Assembly: GCA_014905825.1 (NCBI GenBank)
Contig: JACGCN010000024.1
Coordinates: 310,001-374,000, forward strand
Source: Lyophyllum atratum
Lineage: Eukaryota; Basidiomycota; Agaricomycetes; Agaricales; Lyophyllaceae
Reading direction: 5' to 3'
Length of the DNA: 64,000 nt
Shown here: one piece after another, positions 12,601 through 22,916 of the stretch
Numbering within the stretch: the first letter of the stretch is position 1
How the letters are laid out: each line of letters opens with the position of its first letter
Made by a program: the position numbers and the translations under genes
Notes under the pieces: model-generated
Told to the model about the DNA's origin: nothing
Seen by the model: the letters and a program-made list of their open reading frames with translations, nothing else
Database searches by the model: none

Positions 12601-12864
12601 CAGCCACGATATTTCGGGGCGAACATGCATGAAGATGGTGGGGGTGGGGGAGAGGGGCGTGGAAGGAGTGGGGAGGAAGACGGGGAAGGTGAGCTCTTGT
12701 GCTGCGTCAGCCTTCAGTTGACAAGCTACCGCAAAAGCCAGGAGGGCTAGGCCTGCTGATGCGACGAATAGCTTGAAACGTGTGGCGGGCGACGACAGGG
12801 TGAAGAATAGGTAGGCGGATAGGAGCGAGAGTAAGCCAAACTGGTATGAAGGTGTTGACTGCAT
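9660..12864 (-). CDS. Large multi-pass membrane protein of unknown function
   Basis: I do not recognise a named family. Four exons (12864-12273, 12221-10420, 10360-10226, 10169-9660) join in frame to 1012 aa. The N-terminal third is hydrophobic with roughly five possible spans, including FGLLSLLSAYLFFTL, FKLFVASAGLALLAFAV, WLTLLSAASGFLFEIVAIF and a pair after the first intron (VVVLFGAITT and NLAALLTLATALFPAF). Residues from about 290 onward are Ser/Pro/Glu-rich and probably disordered, with acidic clusters. The last exon begins with an aromatic segment (MFTTFTQEHWESV), runs through a (Pro)n/Ser tract and ends in Arg/Ala/Pro-rich sequence. The shape suggests a membrane anchor with a long cytosolic scaffold. 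An upstream Met at 13032 is possible but adds no hydrophobic start. Confidence 0.75.
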
Positions 12865-13581
12865 GTCGATGGCGTCTTGAAGATGAGGGTAGGAGGATAG
12901 AAGGTAGACCAAGGTTCGAAGAGGTTTAAATGTTATCCAGTGGACCAGCAGTCTCAATCCAAATCCCGCTTCTTTAGGTCGATAGCCCGATCGAACAGGG
13001 AAAGCCACATGGTATCTAGTGAACGCTAGCAAAGTGCTAGGCTGCTATACGCTAGGAGGAAAGACGCATGCTTGGAGCGTCCAGGACCACTGGTGTCCGG
13101 TAATTGGGCGTTGATGCCGTGTCCAGCGATGAACGGCGGTCGTGTAACATCCCATTGTCATCCCAAGTCGCCCTGCGTGCAGTTCAGTATGCCGAGGTAC
13201 GCAGTGGCGGTTGAGAGTATTGCGCTCGGGCATCATCATGGCAAGAAGTTCGATAGCAAAAGTCACGGTTCCAGCTAAGGGCCTATGTGTTTGGATCGTG
13301 GGGTAGTGGCAAATAACGCGCTTGTGGCGACGCCTTCGTGGCAGAAACTCTTGATCCTGCTCCAACAAGTCACAAGTTCTTCTTCCTTCATATAATGACC
13401 TGCTGCTGGAATTGCACGGTGCGATTACTTGATACGGATAAATAATACAACTAAATCATACATGATACAGTGACTCGGAGTCAGTGACGTATACAGGTAA
13501 CATGTCCAAGCAGCCAAGCCTTGCCAGCATGCGCAGCAGCGTGGAGGCATCGACATTCCAACAGGAAATACTCAGCAGCCT
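12865..13581. other. Intergenic, nothing recognised
   Basis: Lies between two minus-strand genes. Open frames are short and overlap on both strands. No repeat or RNA structure was seen. Confidence 0.45.
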
Positions 13582-14706
13582 TCATTGATGCTTTTGAAGG
13601 GGGAAGGAAACTCTGCCAGGAGTAACGGGAAGAATGGGAACCTTCCGCGCGACGTGCGTCGTAGGCGAAGTGGAGACGACGAGCGCAAGTGGAGCCCTAG
13701 CAGCTGCTTCAGCTTTAGACCTGGATCCACTACCCGCCTCTCGCTTCCCAGCAACTCCTTTGACCTCCTCACCGACCATGCTCCCTCCACTCCCCTCGTT
13801 CTTCGCCTTCACCCCCGTCTGGATTGCAGGCGGCGCCTTCGCGCGCAACCGTGCCCAACCCTTCGCGCTCCCCACAGAACCCTCCGACCCCGTCTCAGAA
13901 ATAGCGGGCGAGGAACACTGCACCGTCTCCGGGACCAGAACACGATTGCTAGGAGGGCTCGCCGCCTCGTCGTAGTGCAACACCCCCAAAGGCTTCCTTT
14001 CGCCGCGCATGTGCGGTTCCGGGATCTCATGGTCGTTCTCGGAATCCTCATCCTCGTTCTCGAGGAGGCAAGCCATGGCAGGGGCTTTGTTCTCATCAGC
14101 CGCGTCGTGGTCGAACACGGCGGACAATGGTGTGAGGATAACCTCTGGCATGGTCGCTGCGTATGCGCGGACTTCGAAGGCGGCGCGAACAGGCTCGAAG
14201 GCCCGGACTATCGGGATTGGAGCAGCAGCGATTAGCGTGGTATTGTTTTCGCCAGAGCTGGGAATCGGCCCTGGGAAGCTAGGAATTCTGCAGAAGGATG
14301 GGGCTGGAGCGCGGGGAGGCCATCCAACTTCTGCTCCGATACGGTGGTCTCCAATGACTCCATACTTAGGCAACGGCCATATACGCTGCGGCTTTCCGAC
14401 GGCTGTCGTGCTGTTCCCCAGCTGAGCTAGATCTCCCAGGACCCTCTTGTGTGAGACGACGGGGCGGGACTCCTGTGGCATGCATAGAGTGAACGGCTGC
14501 CACGGGGTGTTCAAAGCGTTGTACAAGTGGGTGTGGGTACGGTCATTCTGGTATCCAGAATAAGACGTTAATTATGGCACTTTTAATTTCAGAAGCGATG
14601 CCCTTACATCGTCGTTCAGGCTGTCTCGGGTCCACTGCTGAGCGGACGCTTTGAAGGTCCCGCCGAGCGGCCGGCCGACAGGGATGGAGAGTCGTGCGTT
14701 GATCAT
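13582..14706 (-). CDS. Hypothetical protein (354 aa)
   Basis: No family recognised. Two exons, 14706-14608 and 14547-13582, are joined by a 60-bp intron with a GTAAGG donor and CAG acceptor. The start MINARLSIPVGRP is the first ATG in the frame. The first 120 residues are Trp/Pro-containing and moderately ordered (for example WPLPKYGVIGDHRIG). The rest is acidic and then Ala/Ser/Lys-rich and probably disordered, ending in a Pro/Val-rich basic tail. No signal peptide or membrane span is visible. The frame is long and the splice signals are good, so I believe it is coding, but the function is unknown. Confidence 0.6.
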
Positions 14707-15744
14707 GGATAGTGCTTCTCGGCGGCGATCTTAAACGTATACGGGGCGATGGCAGTCAACAAACGAAAGCGGGGCGACTTCGCTCAGCGAAGCGGGTGCG
14801 AGGTAGTTCCCAAAAAAAATGCGGGATACAGGAGAGTGTGGTGGTGGTCGTCAAAGTATTCGTGAAGGGGGTGGGTGCTCAAACAGCAGTGGCCTCCCCC
14901 CTCTCGCCGGCCTCCCGATTTATAGGACTCGCAAAATATCAAAGTGGCCCTCACATGGGCGCGCATACCGAGCTCCGATCCTTTGTCGGCGCGCAGTGAT
15001 CACATCGTGGCCGGGAGGACAATGGCCCATCAGGGTGTAAGATGTGGCTCGGGAATTCCCTTGAACACGTTTTTTGGGAGGGCCTGGGGGGTTGGGGTCG
15101 CTGAGTTTGGATGAGGCTAACTCAATCTTTGTTTTGTTCCTCCGAGATCTTAGCGGATTTGTGCCATTGTGGTAGATTGTGGTCCTAAAAGCGGTTGGGA
15201 CTTTTATGATCGCCGGCGGCATACTGGACCCCCTGGAAGTGGACTGTGGCACGCCTACTGGGTGCTCAAATCTACGATATATAGCACACTAGTTCACTCT
15301 TTCCAGAACTGTACATCACCGAGAACAACGATCGCGACGGCGAGAGGTCAGGATACGACTTCCTCGGTGATTATTTCGAGGTTCCATGCAGCCCGAGTCG
15401 ATTTCATGGAATAGTGTGCCAGATTGGCGCCGATAGGAAGACAAAGGAATTGGGAACGTAAAGAGCCCAGTTCCATGCTGCCAGATACCCTGGATAGATA
15501 AGGACTGCGTATGAGCGATTCGGCACCAATTCTTAGTCTATAACACTATCCTGCGAGGCCTCCGGACGAGAAATGGGAGATCTAGCCATCGTTGAATATA
15601 AGGCTGCCGCGATTATGACTTTTCTGAGGTTGAAAGCCCTCGGCGTCTTCCGGATGAACATCGATGGTGAGCTTGTGGGGCCAGAATATAATATATGCTG
15701 AAACCTGAAGGGCCTGAAGGCGTTCCCCCGAGCCAATTTCGAAC
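14707..15744. other. Divergent intergenic region
   Basis: About 1 kb between divergent genes, presumably carrying both promoters. No gene, tRNA or repeat was recognised. Confidence 0.5.
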
Positions 15745-17263
15745 ATGCTGTCCTTCCCTCCAGAGCTGTATATTCTTGCATTTGACCATCTTCCGCTGTC
15801 CTCACTAGCCAACCTCTCCCTCTGCTCTCATCAATTTCGCATATTGGCCTTTCCTTTCCTCTACAGGAAGGTCGTCCTTACAGAGGACAAACCGATGGCA
15901 CGGTTTGCCTTGCGAGTGATCAAGGAGGAGGGACCGTCCTGGACCCGTAAGAATTACCTACACGCCGCCAAGTATGTGAAGTGCTTGTGCATTGGCCCAG
16001 AGGAGGGTCTCTACTCTACGAACACGCTGCATCTATTAGCCTCTGCCATTCCTTACCTCACGCATCTGAAGGATCTAGTCTGGGTTGCCTCAACCTCCGG
16101 GGATAGCCAGATCGCCTCGATTTTTACGCTTATAAGAGAACATTGTTTGGACTTCGACTCTCTGTCCCTCAAACTCAATTGGAATGGGCATGACGGTAAA
16201 AATCATGACTATACATGTTTTAGTACTTTACTGATGATCTATTGAATAGATGAACATCTGGATTCTGTACTCGGCTTCAAAGGCCTGCAACACCTAAGGC
16301 TGTCAGCTCATGATACAAGTGAGCAGCATTCTGGATCGGCTCTCGCATGTTAGTTCCTTAATGACTCTAGAATTTTCATCCAGTGTTTGGCAAGCTTCCC
16401 TCTGCCATGATAGACATGATTCGCTTGTCCCCGGATCTGGTAACACTCGAACTCTGCGTCACCAAGTCATATGGCCACCGATACACGAGCTGGGACGCGG
16501 ACAAGTCCTTTGAAAGCATTCTCAGGACTCGATATCCTCGTCTCCAATGTCTAAGATTACAAGGCGCTAGATGGATAGACCTCCATCGTCTTGCTAGCGA
16601 TACCTCAGCTCTCTCGGGCCCCTTTCATTCCTTTCTGCTCCTCAATCACCGTAACATTGTAACTCTTACAATGCCTATCCCAATTAACGATTCCCAACGC
16701 GGTCTAGACGATCTTCGTCTACCTAAGGACATATTCCCAAATCTCCGCGAGTTCGAGGGCACAATCTCTTGGTGCTTTTACATCTCTGGACTTCACTATC
16801 CTGCAACTTGTCTGCGCAGGATGAACTTCCTCAGACAGCCTCGGCTCCACGAAGAAGGTAGAGAACTCGTTTTTAACAGGGCCTACTGTGCTTTAAACTC
16901 CTGCTTGGCCCTACGAGAGTTAAATGTATTTTGCAATGGGACGGCCGTGACGGCCGACCGCATAGCACAGTTACTGGAACACGCCCCAGGCTTACATACA
17001 CTTGAATGTCACATTGATGACGACGAGACATTGGTACGTCCGTCAGTTTCCCGATGTGCAGGCAGCGAGTGACCTTCGCATAGGAATCTATATCTACCGC
17101 ATTAGGAAAATTCGGAGCTCTTCGTTTTCTTGCGTTCAATCTCTCCGACTTCCACCATCAAGCAGATGATGCGCTCTTCGCACTGGCGAAGAACTGCCCA
17201 ACTCTGACCGGCGTGAAGGATTTCAGAAAGTGGGATCCAGTATGTCAAATGTTTGACGAGTAG
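15745..17263 (+). CDS. F-box-type protein with LRR-like C-terminus
   Basis: Likely substrate receptor of an SCF ubiquitin ligase. Exons 15745-16195, 16250-16318, 16384-17033 and 17084-17263 give 449 aa. Residues 1-45 fit an F-box (LSFPPELYILAFDHLP, SLANLSLCSHQFRILAFPFLY). The remainder has leucine-rich repeat-like pieces such as LVTLELCV, LQCLRLQGARW and LREFEGTISW. The second intron was placed at GTGAGC (16319) because the alternative GTTAGT donor breaks the frame. The last intron was placed at CATAG (17083) because the nearer ATTAG does not restore the frame. The stop at 17261-17263 follows directly in the last exon. Mushroom genomes carry large, rapidly changing sets of such genes. Confidence 0.75.
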
Positions 17264-18128
17264 GCATGGTAGTCGTATAAAACATGAACTGTAAATTTGA
17301 CAATGTATTCGATGAACTCTTTTTCGACGGAGAACTCCATGCTAGCTCCTTGCTACCGCGGCTTTCTTTGGGCCACACCATCTTATACTCTCGAGAATTC
17401 TTTCGAGTGAATCTAGGCACCTCAGCTGGTGTATTACATGTAGCAAATCGCGAGTGCACGCATGGACGGTCGGTACGTTTTCTCCCGTTCAAGCACCGTA
17501 CTTTCCTTAGACGTGTCATCGTATTTCTCCCTCATTTTGCCTCCATTTTTCAAGTAAAGAACGACGATATGCGTAATCTGATTCTAGCTATCTATCTAGG
17601 AGATTCCATCACAGCATCTAGGTCAACCCACTCCCAAAATGTCGCGAGATGTCAGGCGGTGTACTTGAAGAATCTACTAACCTTTGACATTCAAGGAAGT
17701 CTGTTGGAACATCCATATCAACCCCGTTCCGCTGTCCCACTCCCAAGTCACGCAATGACTACGTGGAATACTTGAATGCTTCAGCCACTAACTCTTGGAC
17801 GAGGACCGAGAATTCGCCGACAAGCCAGGTCGGATAAATCGAAGTCTGTCAGGCTTCATTTGACGGTATAGATGCGTGGTCTGGAAAAGTTCAATATCTT
17901 GATGAAATGGGGTCGCGCGGGGCTCGTGAGATGAGCAGAGTACTGACAGAGAAGAGTCTCGGAAGTGCAAACACCAGAAAAGGTGAACCGTAGACTCAGA
18001 GGTTGTTAAAATTCCACCATCTTTTCCACAGGAATGCCGGATTTCCCGGAAGTAAAAGACGGAATGAATCTGCTTTCCGCTGGGATACCTACTAGTAGAG
18101 CCGACAAGTCAAGATACTACGAAGACAA
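17264..18128. other. Convergent intergenic region
   Basis: Lies between the F-box gene and the acetylesterase gene. One frame at 17284-17775 (+) stays open for about 163 codons but has no domain and lies outside the splice pattern of the F-box gene, so I left it out. Confidence 0.4.
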
Positions 18129-19797
18129 TTACCAGATCGTACTTCCAAGAACAGTGCCAACCTGTTGACCGAAGAACTTGTGCGCGTAGCCTACGCGAAA
18201 AAAGAGTCAGCGCCAAGCGGGTTGAAAAATTGAATTAAACCTACTGCTTGGGTGATAATCGTTGCTGTAATTGAATTCGTATTGTCAGGACTGGATAGCA
18301 GTCGACGTGAGATGAGAGGATGACGTACCCCCAAAATTGGTTGGAGGCAGATCCATAAGAGGTAGCGTCCTTGAAGCCATAAGTACCCGGAGAGTTCAGA
18401 ATAATTGTGAACTGCGTGTTCGCGTCCCATGTCCATGTCGATACCTGCATGAGAAGGGATACCGTCAAAGACGATCCCACAAAACGCGAGCATTAGGAGC
18501 GTACCCCGCTATTGGCCGACTTGAAAGCGCTGGTCTTTGCTGCCATCTTGCTGTTGAAGCCAGCGATGACGGTCTTTTCAGCAGCTTGAGAGGCGGCGGG
18601 TTGGGCGAGCATCTGGGAAGATGGGTGATGTAATGAGGATATGTTCGACAATCGCCGAGGGAAAAGGGCGTTACCAATGGTGAGCGATCAATGGGTGGCA
18701 CGGTAACGAAGAGGAAATTCCTCGCTCCGACATTGCTAGAAGGTTTCGTCACTCGAAAGGCCATGGTAGTTTCAGTCAAGTCGCGCACTACTGGAAAGGG
18801 AAGGGTGGGTAAATAAATCATAATGCTAAGAAGGCAAGCAAATACGTACGAGCTTCTGAACCAATGCGAACTCGGCGTTCAATAATGTGTCGGAGAACCT
18901 AGAAAGGTAGCACCAACGCTCAAGGTGCTGAAAGGAAACCAAGAAGGAGTACATACGCAGCGCGATCACCACTCAGGTAGTAGCTATTTCCGATATCGTT
19001 GATGCCAATAAAGATCGAGAAGAGCGCGTTCGCGCTTGTCCAGGGGGTAGACGAGGGTTTGGTTCCAGCCCCGCTCAGGAATTGGTTGACTTGGTCAGTC
19101 AAGGAGAGGACAGTGGGCTGATATGGAGCGACGAGCTTCGCGTCGATGGTGGCGCCACCGTAAGCGTAGTTGTATGTGAAAATAAGAGATCTGTTGTTCT
19201 TTGTGGTGACGAAGTCGACCCAGTTTTCCCCGCCAGTGGCGGTGTAGCCAGGGTAAGGTGGGTTACCGAGGGGGTTGCCGGAGGCGGGGAGGGTTCCGGT
19301 GGGACTGAACCCAGTTTGAGTATAAGAGTCACCACTAGATTGCAAATTATCGTTTAGAAAAGGGTCTGTTTGATCGGAGCAAGAAGACTCACAAACTGAA
19401 CCAGTAGTTTGCCGTCCCAGTTGCGACTGGCGGAACGGCGGTGGTGTCAGGCGCCGTGGTGGATCCCGGGATACACTGACTGTAGTCTGTCGAAAGCGGT
19501 CAGAGTCTAACCATTCAGCAGTGCTTAATGTACTGACAAGCGTTCACGTAGGTACATGCAGCTCTTTCAGCACAGCATCAGATGGTGTCGTGTAGCAGTT
19601 CAATAAGGGGACAGTACCCAGAGACACATGTCGTTGCCCCTGACCACCCAATGCCTCCGCCTACGCCAAAGCATGTGAGTGAAAGGTGAGAAGAGGTATG
19701 TTAGGACCTTACATTGGGACCACACAGCGCCCTGAGCGATTACAGAGGGAACAAAGGCGGCGAGAGCCAAGACTGGGACAGCCGCAAGATTCAGCAT
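18129..19797 (-). CDS. CBM1-linked acetylesterase, carbohydrate esterase family 16 (GDSL fold)
   Basis: Secreted exo-acting acetylesterase that would remove acetyl groups from hemicellulose-derived oligosaccharides. About nine exons are spliced. Signal peptide residues 1-21 (MLNLAAVPVLALAAF start) are followed at once by a CBM1 cellulose-binding module: the motifs VWSQCGGIGWSG, TTCVSG and NAYYSQC carry the four Cys and three aromatic residues. After a Thr/Pro linker comes the GDSL domain, with FGDSYTQTG (nucleophile Ser), GINDIGNS (block III) and the C-terminal NDYHPSS holding the Asp/His pair. Two joins are good only with non-obvious sites: GTAGGT near the 3' end gives HPSSYAHKFFG, and the acceptor before GAACTYVNA completes the CBM. 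The join around 18740-18850 before NVGARNFLFV is ambiguous. Confidence 0.88.
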
Positions 19798-19847
19798 TGT
19801 GAAGGAAGAGTGGAAAGCGAAGAGAAACTGAGATACGCGGTGCATAT

Positions 19848-19854
19848 TCTTATA
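19848..19854 (-). promoter_or_regulatory. TATA box of CE16 acetylesterase gene
   Basis: TATAAGA on the minus strand within TTTTATAAGA, about 50 bp upstream of the ATG at 19797. Confidence 0.45.
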
Positions 19855-19857
19855 AAA

Positions 19858-20705
19858 GGGGGTTCCCGGAGAAGTCAAACGGTTGCATGGTTGAATCAGG
19901 TGGCCATAGCTGTGGCTGATACTTCGGTAGATCGACGATGTACGACTAGGCGAAGGGCATGGAGTTGTATTGGTTTTTGATGAGGTATTGTTGCTGTCAA
20001 CGGCAGGATGAAGTCCGGGAATATGTCGAGTTAGAATCGGAGAATCGCAAATCATGTCTAGAATTCGGGTGCAACAAGAAATGACAATACTTACACGTTA
20101 CAAGCACTAGGGAAAAGGGAGCTGAGGCGCTATGTCCTCAGATAACCCGACCCGCGCGCTACGTCGCTCATGTCCTGGCTCATATCAGCGATCGCAAGAT
20201 GACGGAACATCGAGGCATGCAGTGGCTAGCGGGAGCCGTTGGCAGCTCAGATATTTCTGCGCAACACGCGATGAGATCACAAGGGCATGGTGACTTATGA
20301 TGATTTGGTTCGAATGTACCGAGGATTCAGCCGACATCGATGGGTGCAAAGCACCCGTATACGTGGTTGGCTGAGTTAAACGTTGAAGCACGATGGGCTT
20401 AGGGCGTCCGTCGGTCGGATGCTCTAAGATATAGGGATAACAGAATCAATACATTTCAAGCTGTCAGAGGTGTTAAGGTATGCCAGTGGAAAAATCTTAG
20501 AGAAACAGTGTCGGCACCAGATCAAACAAATGGACCACAGAAGTTGAGTTGGAACGGTTCCATCTTTCTTTCTCCTTTCTCGCAGCGTAGCAGAGTCGCG
20601 ATTGAGGAAATGAATTGCTTTCAGTGCAGCATGTAGTAGAAGGTAAGAAAAGGATGTAAAATTCAAATGACCGCCACGGCCTGATTTGTCAACACATGCA
20701 TTGGA
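19858..20705. other. Intergenic, no gene recognised
   Basis: Only short frames occur on either strand. This is the upstream flank of the acetylesterase gene and the 3' flank of the U1-like RNA gene. Confidence 0.5.
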
Positions 20706-20722
20706 TTAAGGTTAGGGTTAGG
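20706..20722 (-). promoter_or_regulatory. Telomere-repeat motif 3' of U1-like gene (copy 1)
   Basis: Reads TTAAGGTTAGGGTTAGG on the plus strand, that is CCTAACCCTAACC in the sense of the RNA gene. It starts about 19 bp after the RNA 3' end. The same motif lies at the same distance from copy 2, while the six bases just before it differ, so it is conserved in its own right. Confidence 0.6.
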
Positions 20723-20740
20723 ACCAGTCAAAAGCAAAAA

Positions 20741-20920
20741 AGAGCGCCCGCCCAGCCAGAGTGGCCGGAGCGGGACTGGAAAATATTGAGACGGTGCATG
20801 AGCCGAAGCCCATACAAGCCGCAGACACTCCCTGTATGGACAGGGTCGCCGTGCTATGGAGAGTCTCCACGGCCCACAAACCCGGGTAGGTGAAGGGGCT
20901 TGTGCCATCAAGGTAAGTAT
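20741..20920 (-). ncRNA. U1-like spliceosomal snRNA gene, copy 1
   Basis: The predicted RNA starts at 20920 with AUACUUACCU, the exact complement of the 5' splice site AGGUAAGU and the known 5' end of U1. Counted from there: nt 12-16 GAUGG pairs with 127-131 CCGUC (helix H); 17-25 pairs with 38-46 (stem I); 48-53 with 68-73; 76-81 with 86-91; 108-113 with 118-123 closing a UUCG tetraloop; AAUAUUUUCC at 134-143 is an Sm-like site; and 147-159 pairs with 163-174 as the 3' hairpin, followed by T6. It is identical over the whole RNA to copy 2. The U1-70K loop consensus GAUCANGAAG is not seen in loop I (CUUCACCUACCC). The opposite strand has short open frames, which I regard as shadows. Confidence 0.75.
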
Positions 20921-20945
20921 GAGGTGTTCGACTGTCAAGGCGAGG

Positions 20946-20975
20946 CTTATATACCTTTTGTCGTGCGCACGGACC
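20946..20975 (-). promoter_or_regulatory. snRNA promoter (upstream element plus TATA), copy 1
   Basis: TATATAAG at 20953-20946 lies exactly 33 bp upstream of the RNA start. Directly upstream is GGTCCGTGCGCACGAC, identical in copy 2. The spacer between TATA and RNA start has diverged between copies, whereas these two elements have not. Confidence 0.7.
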
Positions 20976-21115
20976 ATGAACGTTGTCGAGAGAGATCACG
21001 GGTCTAAAACGCGTTTTCTCAACACAACGGTAGCACTCAACAGTACTGGACTCGACTTGACTTCACAGCAACGCAATTCGTATTCCTCATTCATAGAAAT
21101 ACAACAAATAGATAC

Positions 21116-22916
21116 TCATAATTTTAATATTGCTGGGCTCATAACTCTTGCTTCGGTCTGCCGCCATTTTTCCACAACTGCGTCTGCATCATAATCAAAC
21201 GCTGCCATGCTTTTCGCTTTGTCTGCCCAAAGATTCGCATTACCCGCGTTCTTCTCGTCGCTCGACTCGTCCTCCTCCAAACGCTGGAGCTCAACCTCCA
21301 TCGCCGTCCCCATAGACGCGTCGCGAGCCTCTTGCTCTGGCCCGTCCACAAAATGGAATGTCTTCTGGTTCATTCGAGAAGCCATCTGAGCTTCAGATGC
21401 ACGGGGATGCCGTATGTGTTGGTACGACTGAAGTAGAAAAGGAACCTGCTTGCGGCTCGTCAGACGGGATAAAAGGTTGCCTAGGACCGCGGCATCTTCA
21501 ATCTAACCAAAAAAGGATATGGTCAGCCTTATGTCTTTCACTAACCACCAGGAATCTTGAAACTCACCGCCATGGCTGCTCCCTGAGCGCGATAGGGCTG
21601 TGATATTGGGTGAGCACGTCGCAGCCAACCGATGTCACGTAACAACTCACGAGCATTGGATGGCACGCATCACCCAGCAAGCATATCGTATTACTGGAAT
21701 TCACCCAGGTTTTCATTGGCCTACGGTCCATGAGCGCCCAGCTCATCGTAGACGGCACAAGGTCCAGCAACTTCTGAACCCTAATTGTATATTAGCCTCT
21801 AAGTTCATCATCCTGTCGCGCGTAACTTACCGAGGTTCAAATCCAGCAAAGTCGGCCTTCATCTTTTCGCGACTCGCCTCTTGAGGAACTTCGCCTTCCC
21901 CACTACTTGGGCGAATCATGACAAGGTTGAACTCTTTTTTCGCTCGCTATCAAAACGTCCGTTAAGAATCTGCGCATCTAAAAGTGAAGTTACTCACGAT
22001 GCAATATCCCACAACGTGCCGATTAGGTCCCATCCACACATTCGCCTCTGCCTCATCGACAAAGCACTTCAGATCAGGATCTAGAAGCATCGCTGACGTC
22101 GGGATGGTTGCCCGATACGCAGCATCTCCCGTCGCGAGCGGGTTATCGTTCTCGCTGTCCACAAGATCACGAAGTGTGCTTTTGACGCCGTCAGCTCCGA
22201 TGACCAGGTCGGTCCTTATGATATCTCCAGACTCCAGGACGACAAAAGGGGTGCTTGGTTCCACGGTCAGAACTCTGCTGTTCAGCCGAAGTGTCATATA
22301 TGGAGTGGCTAAATCTAAGAGTAGTTTCTGAAGATCTGCTCGCTACCCGGAAGTTAGTGCGGGCATGGGCGGGCGCTAAACATGAAACATACGTGGACAT
22401 GATAGTACGGCGCCCCGTGATTCCGCTCTAGACCGTCACCCCATTTTGTCCAACCGACGCGCTCGCCGGTCTGATCTAGATATATGCTTTAGGCTCTCAG
22501 CACGGAGTATGAGACACAGAAACTCACATCGTCGTAGGGAAAGCGACTGTGGAACGACCGCGATCTTCTTGAGCTCTTCTCCAAGGCCCCAACGTATGAG
22601 GAGCCGACTCATATTGGGTGTGTGATCTGAATGCCAGCGCCGATGCTGCTGACGACGGCTGTGCATTCTAAAACTGTGACTCTGTGCCCTGCGCGCCCAA
22701 GCAAATAGGCCGCTGCCAGCCCCCCGATACCGGCGCCTACAATCGTGATGTCCAGCGATATCTGTGCTTCATCACTGTGTTTCTGTTGAGTGTGTTAAGT
22801 CGCGCCATGGCCTCTGACGATCGTGTAGCGTAGCGTACCTTCCCGAGCCTGACAGAGCGTTCGCCAGATACAGATTGGTTCAGCTGGACGCCAGAAACAG
22901 TAAATCGCCACATCAT
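21116..22916 (-). CDS. FAD-dependent aromatic monooxygenase (salicylate hydroxylase-like), one frame break
   Basis: Class A flavoprotein monooxygenase, probably acting on a phenolic or other aromatic compound with NAD(P)H and O2. Visible motifs are GAGIGGLAAAYLLGRAG (FAD ADP-binding), GADGVKSTLRDLV (DG motif) and LLGDACHPMLPYRAQGAAMA (GD motif, split by an intron), then the C-terminal helical part ending at 21116. All introns rejoin well except at 22617-22624: between GAGIQIT and PNMSRLL the run ACACAC holds two bases too many (or one too few). Either the allele is broken or the run was misread. The start is unsure. The in-frame exon upstream supplies MMWRFTVSGV from 22916, unusual for this family, and the first conserved strand begins only 40 residues later. 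Confidence 0.8.

Noticed and set aside
17284..17775. 163-codon frame downstream of the F-box gene
   Set aside because: No domain, and the F-box gene already ends in frame at 17263; no acceptor links it sensibly.
20706..20722. Interstitial telomere or subtelomere scar from TTAGGG repeats
   Set aside because: Only two or three units, placed at the same distance from both RNA genes. The surrounding region has ordinary genes, so a regulatory reading fits better.
20696..20893. Plus-strand open frame across the U1-like gene (copy 1), also present opposite copy 2
   Set aside because: Identity between copies is limited to the RNA and its promoter elements, and base pairing, the Sm-like site and TATA spacing explain it. 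The frame is the reverse complement of a structured RNA, and its apparent GTAAGT donor is the complement of the U1 5' end.
21834..21844. tRNA B-box-like GGTTCAAATCC
   Set aside because: Falls inside the FAD monooxygenase exon coding for DFAGFEPR; no cloverleaf upstream.
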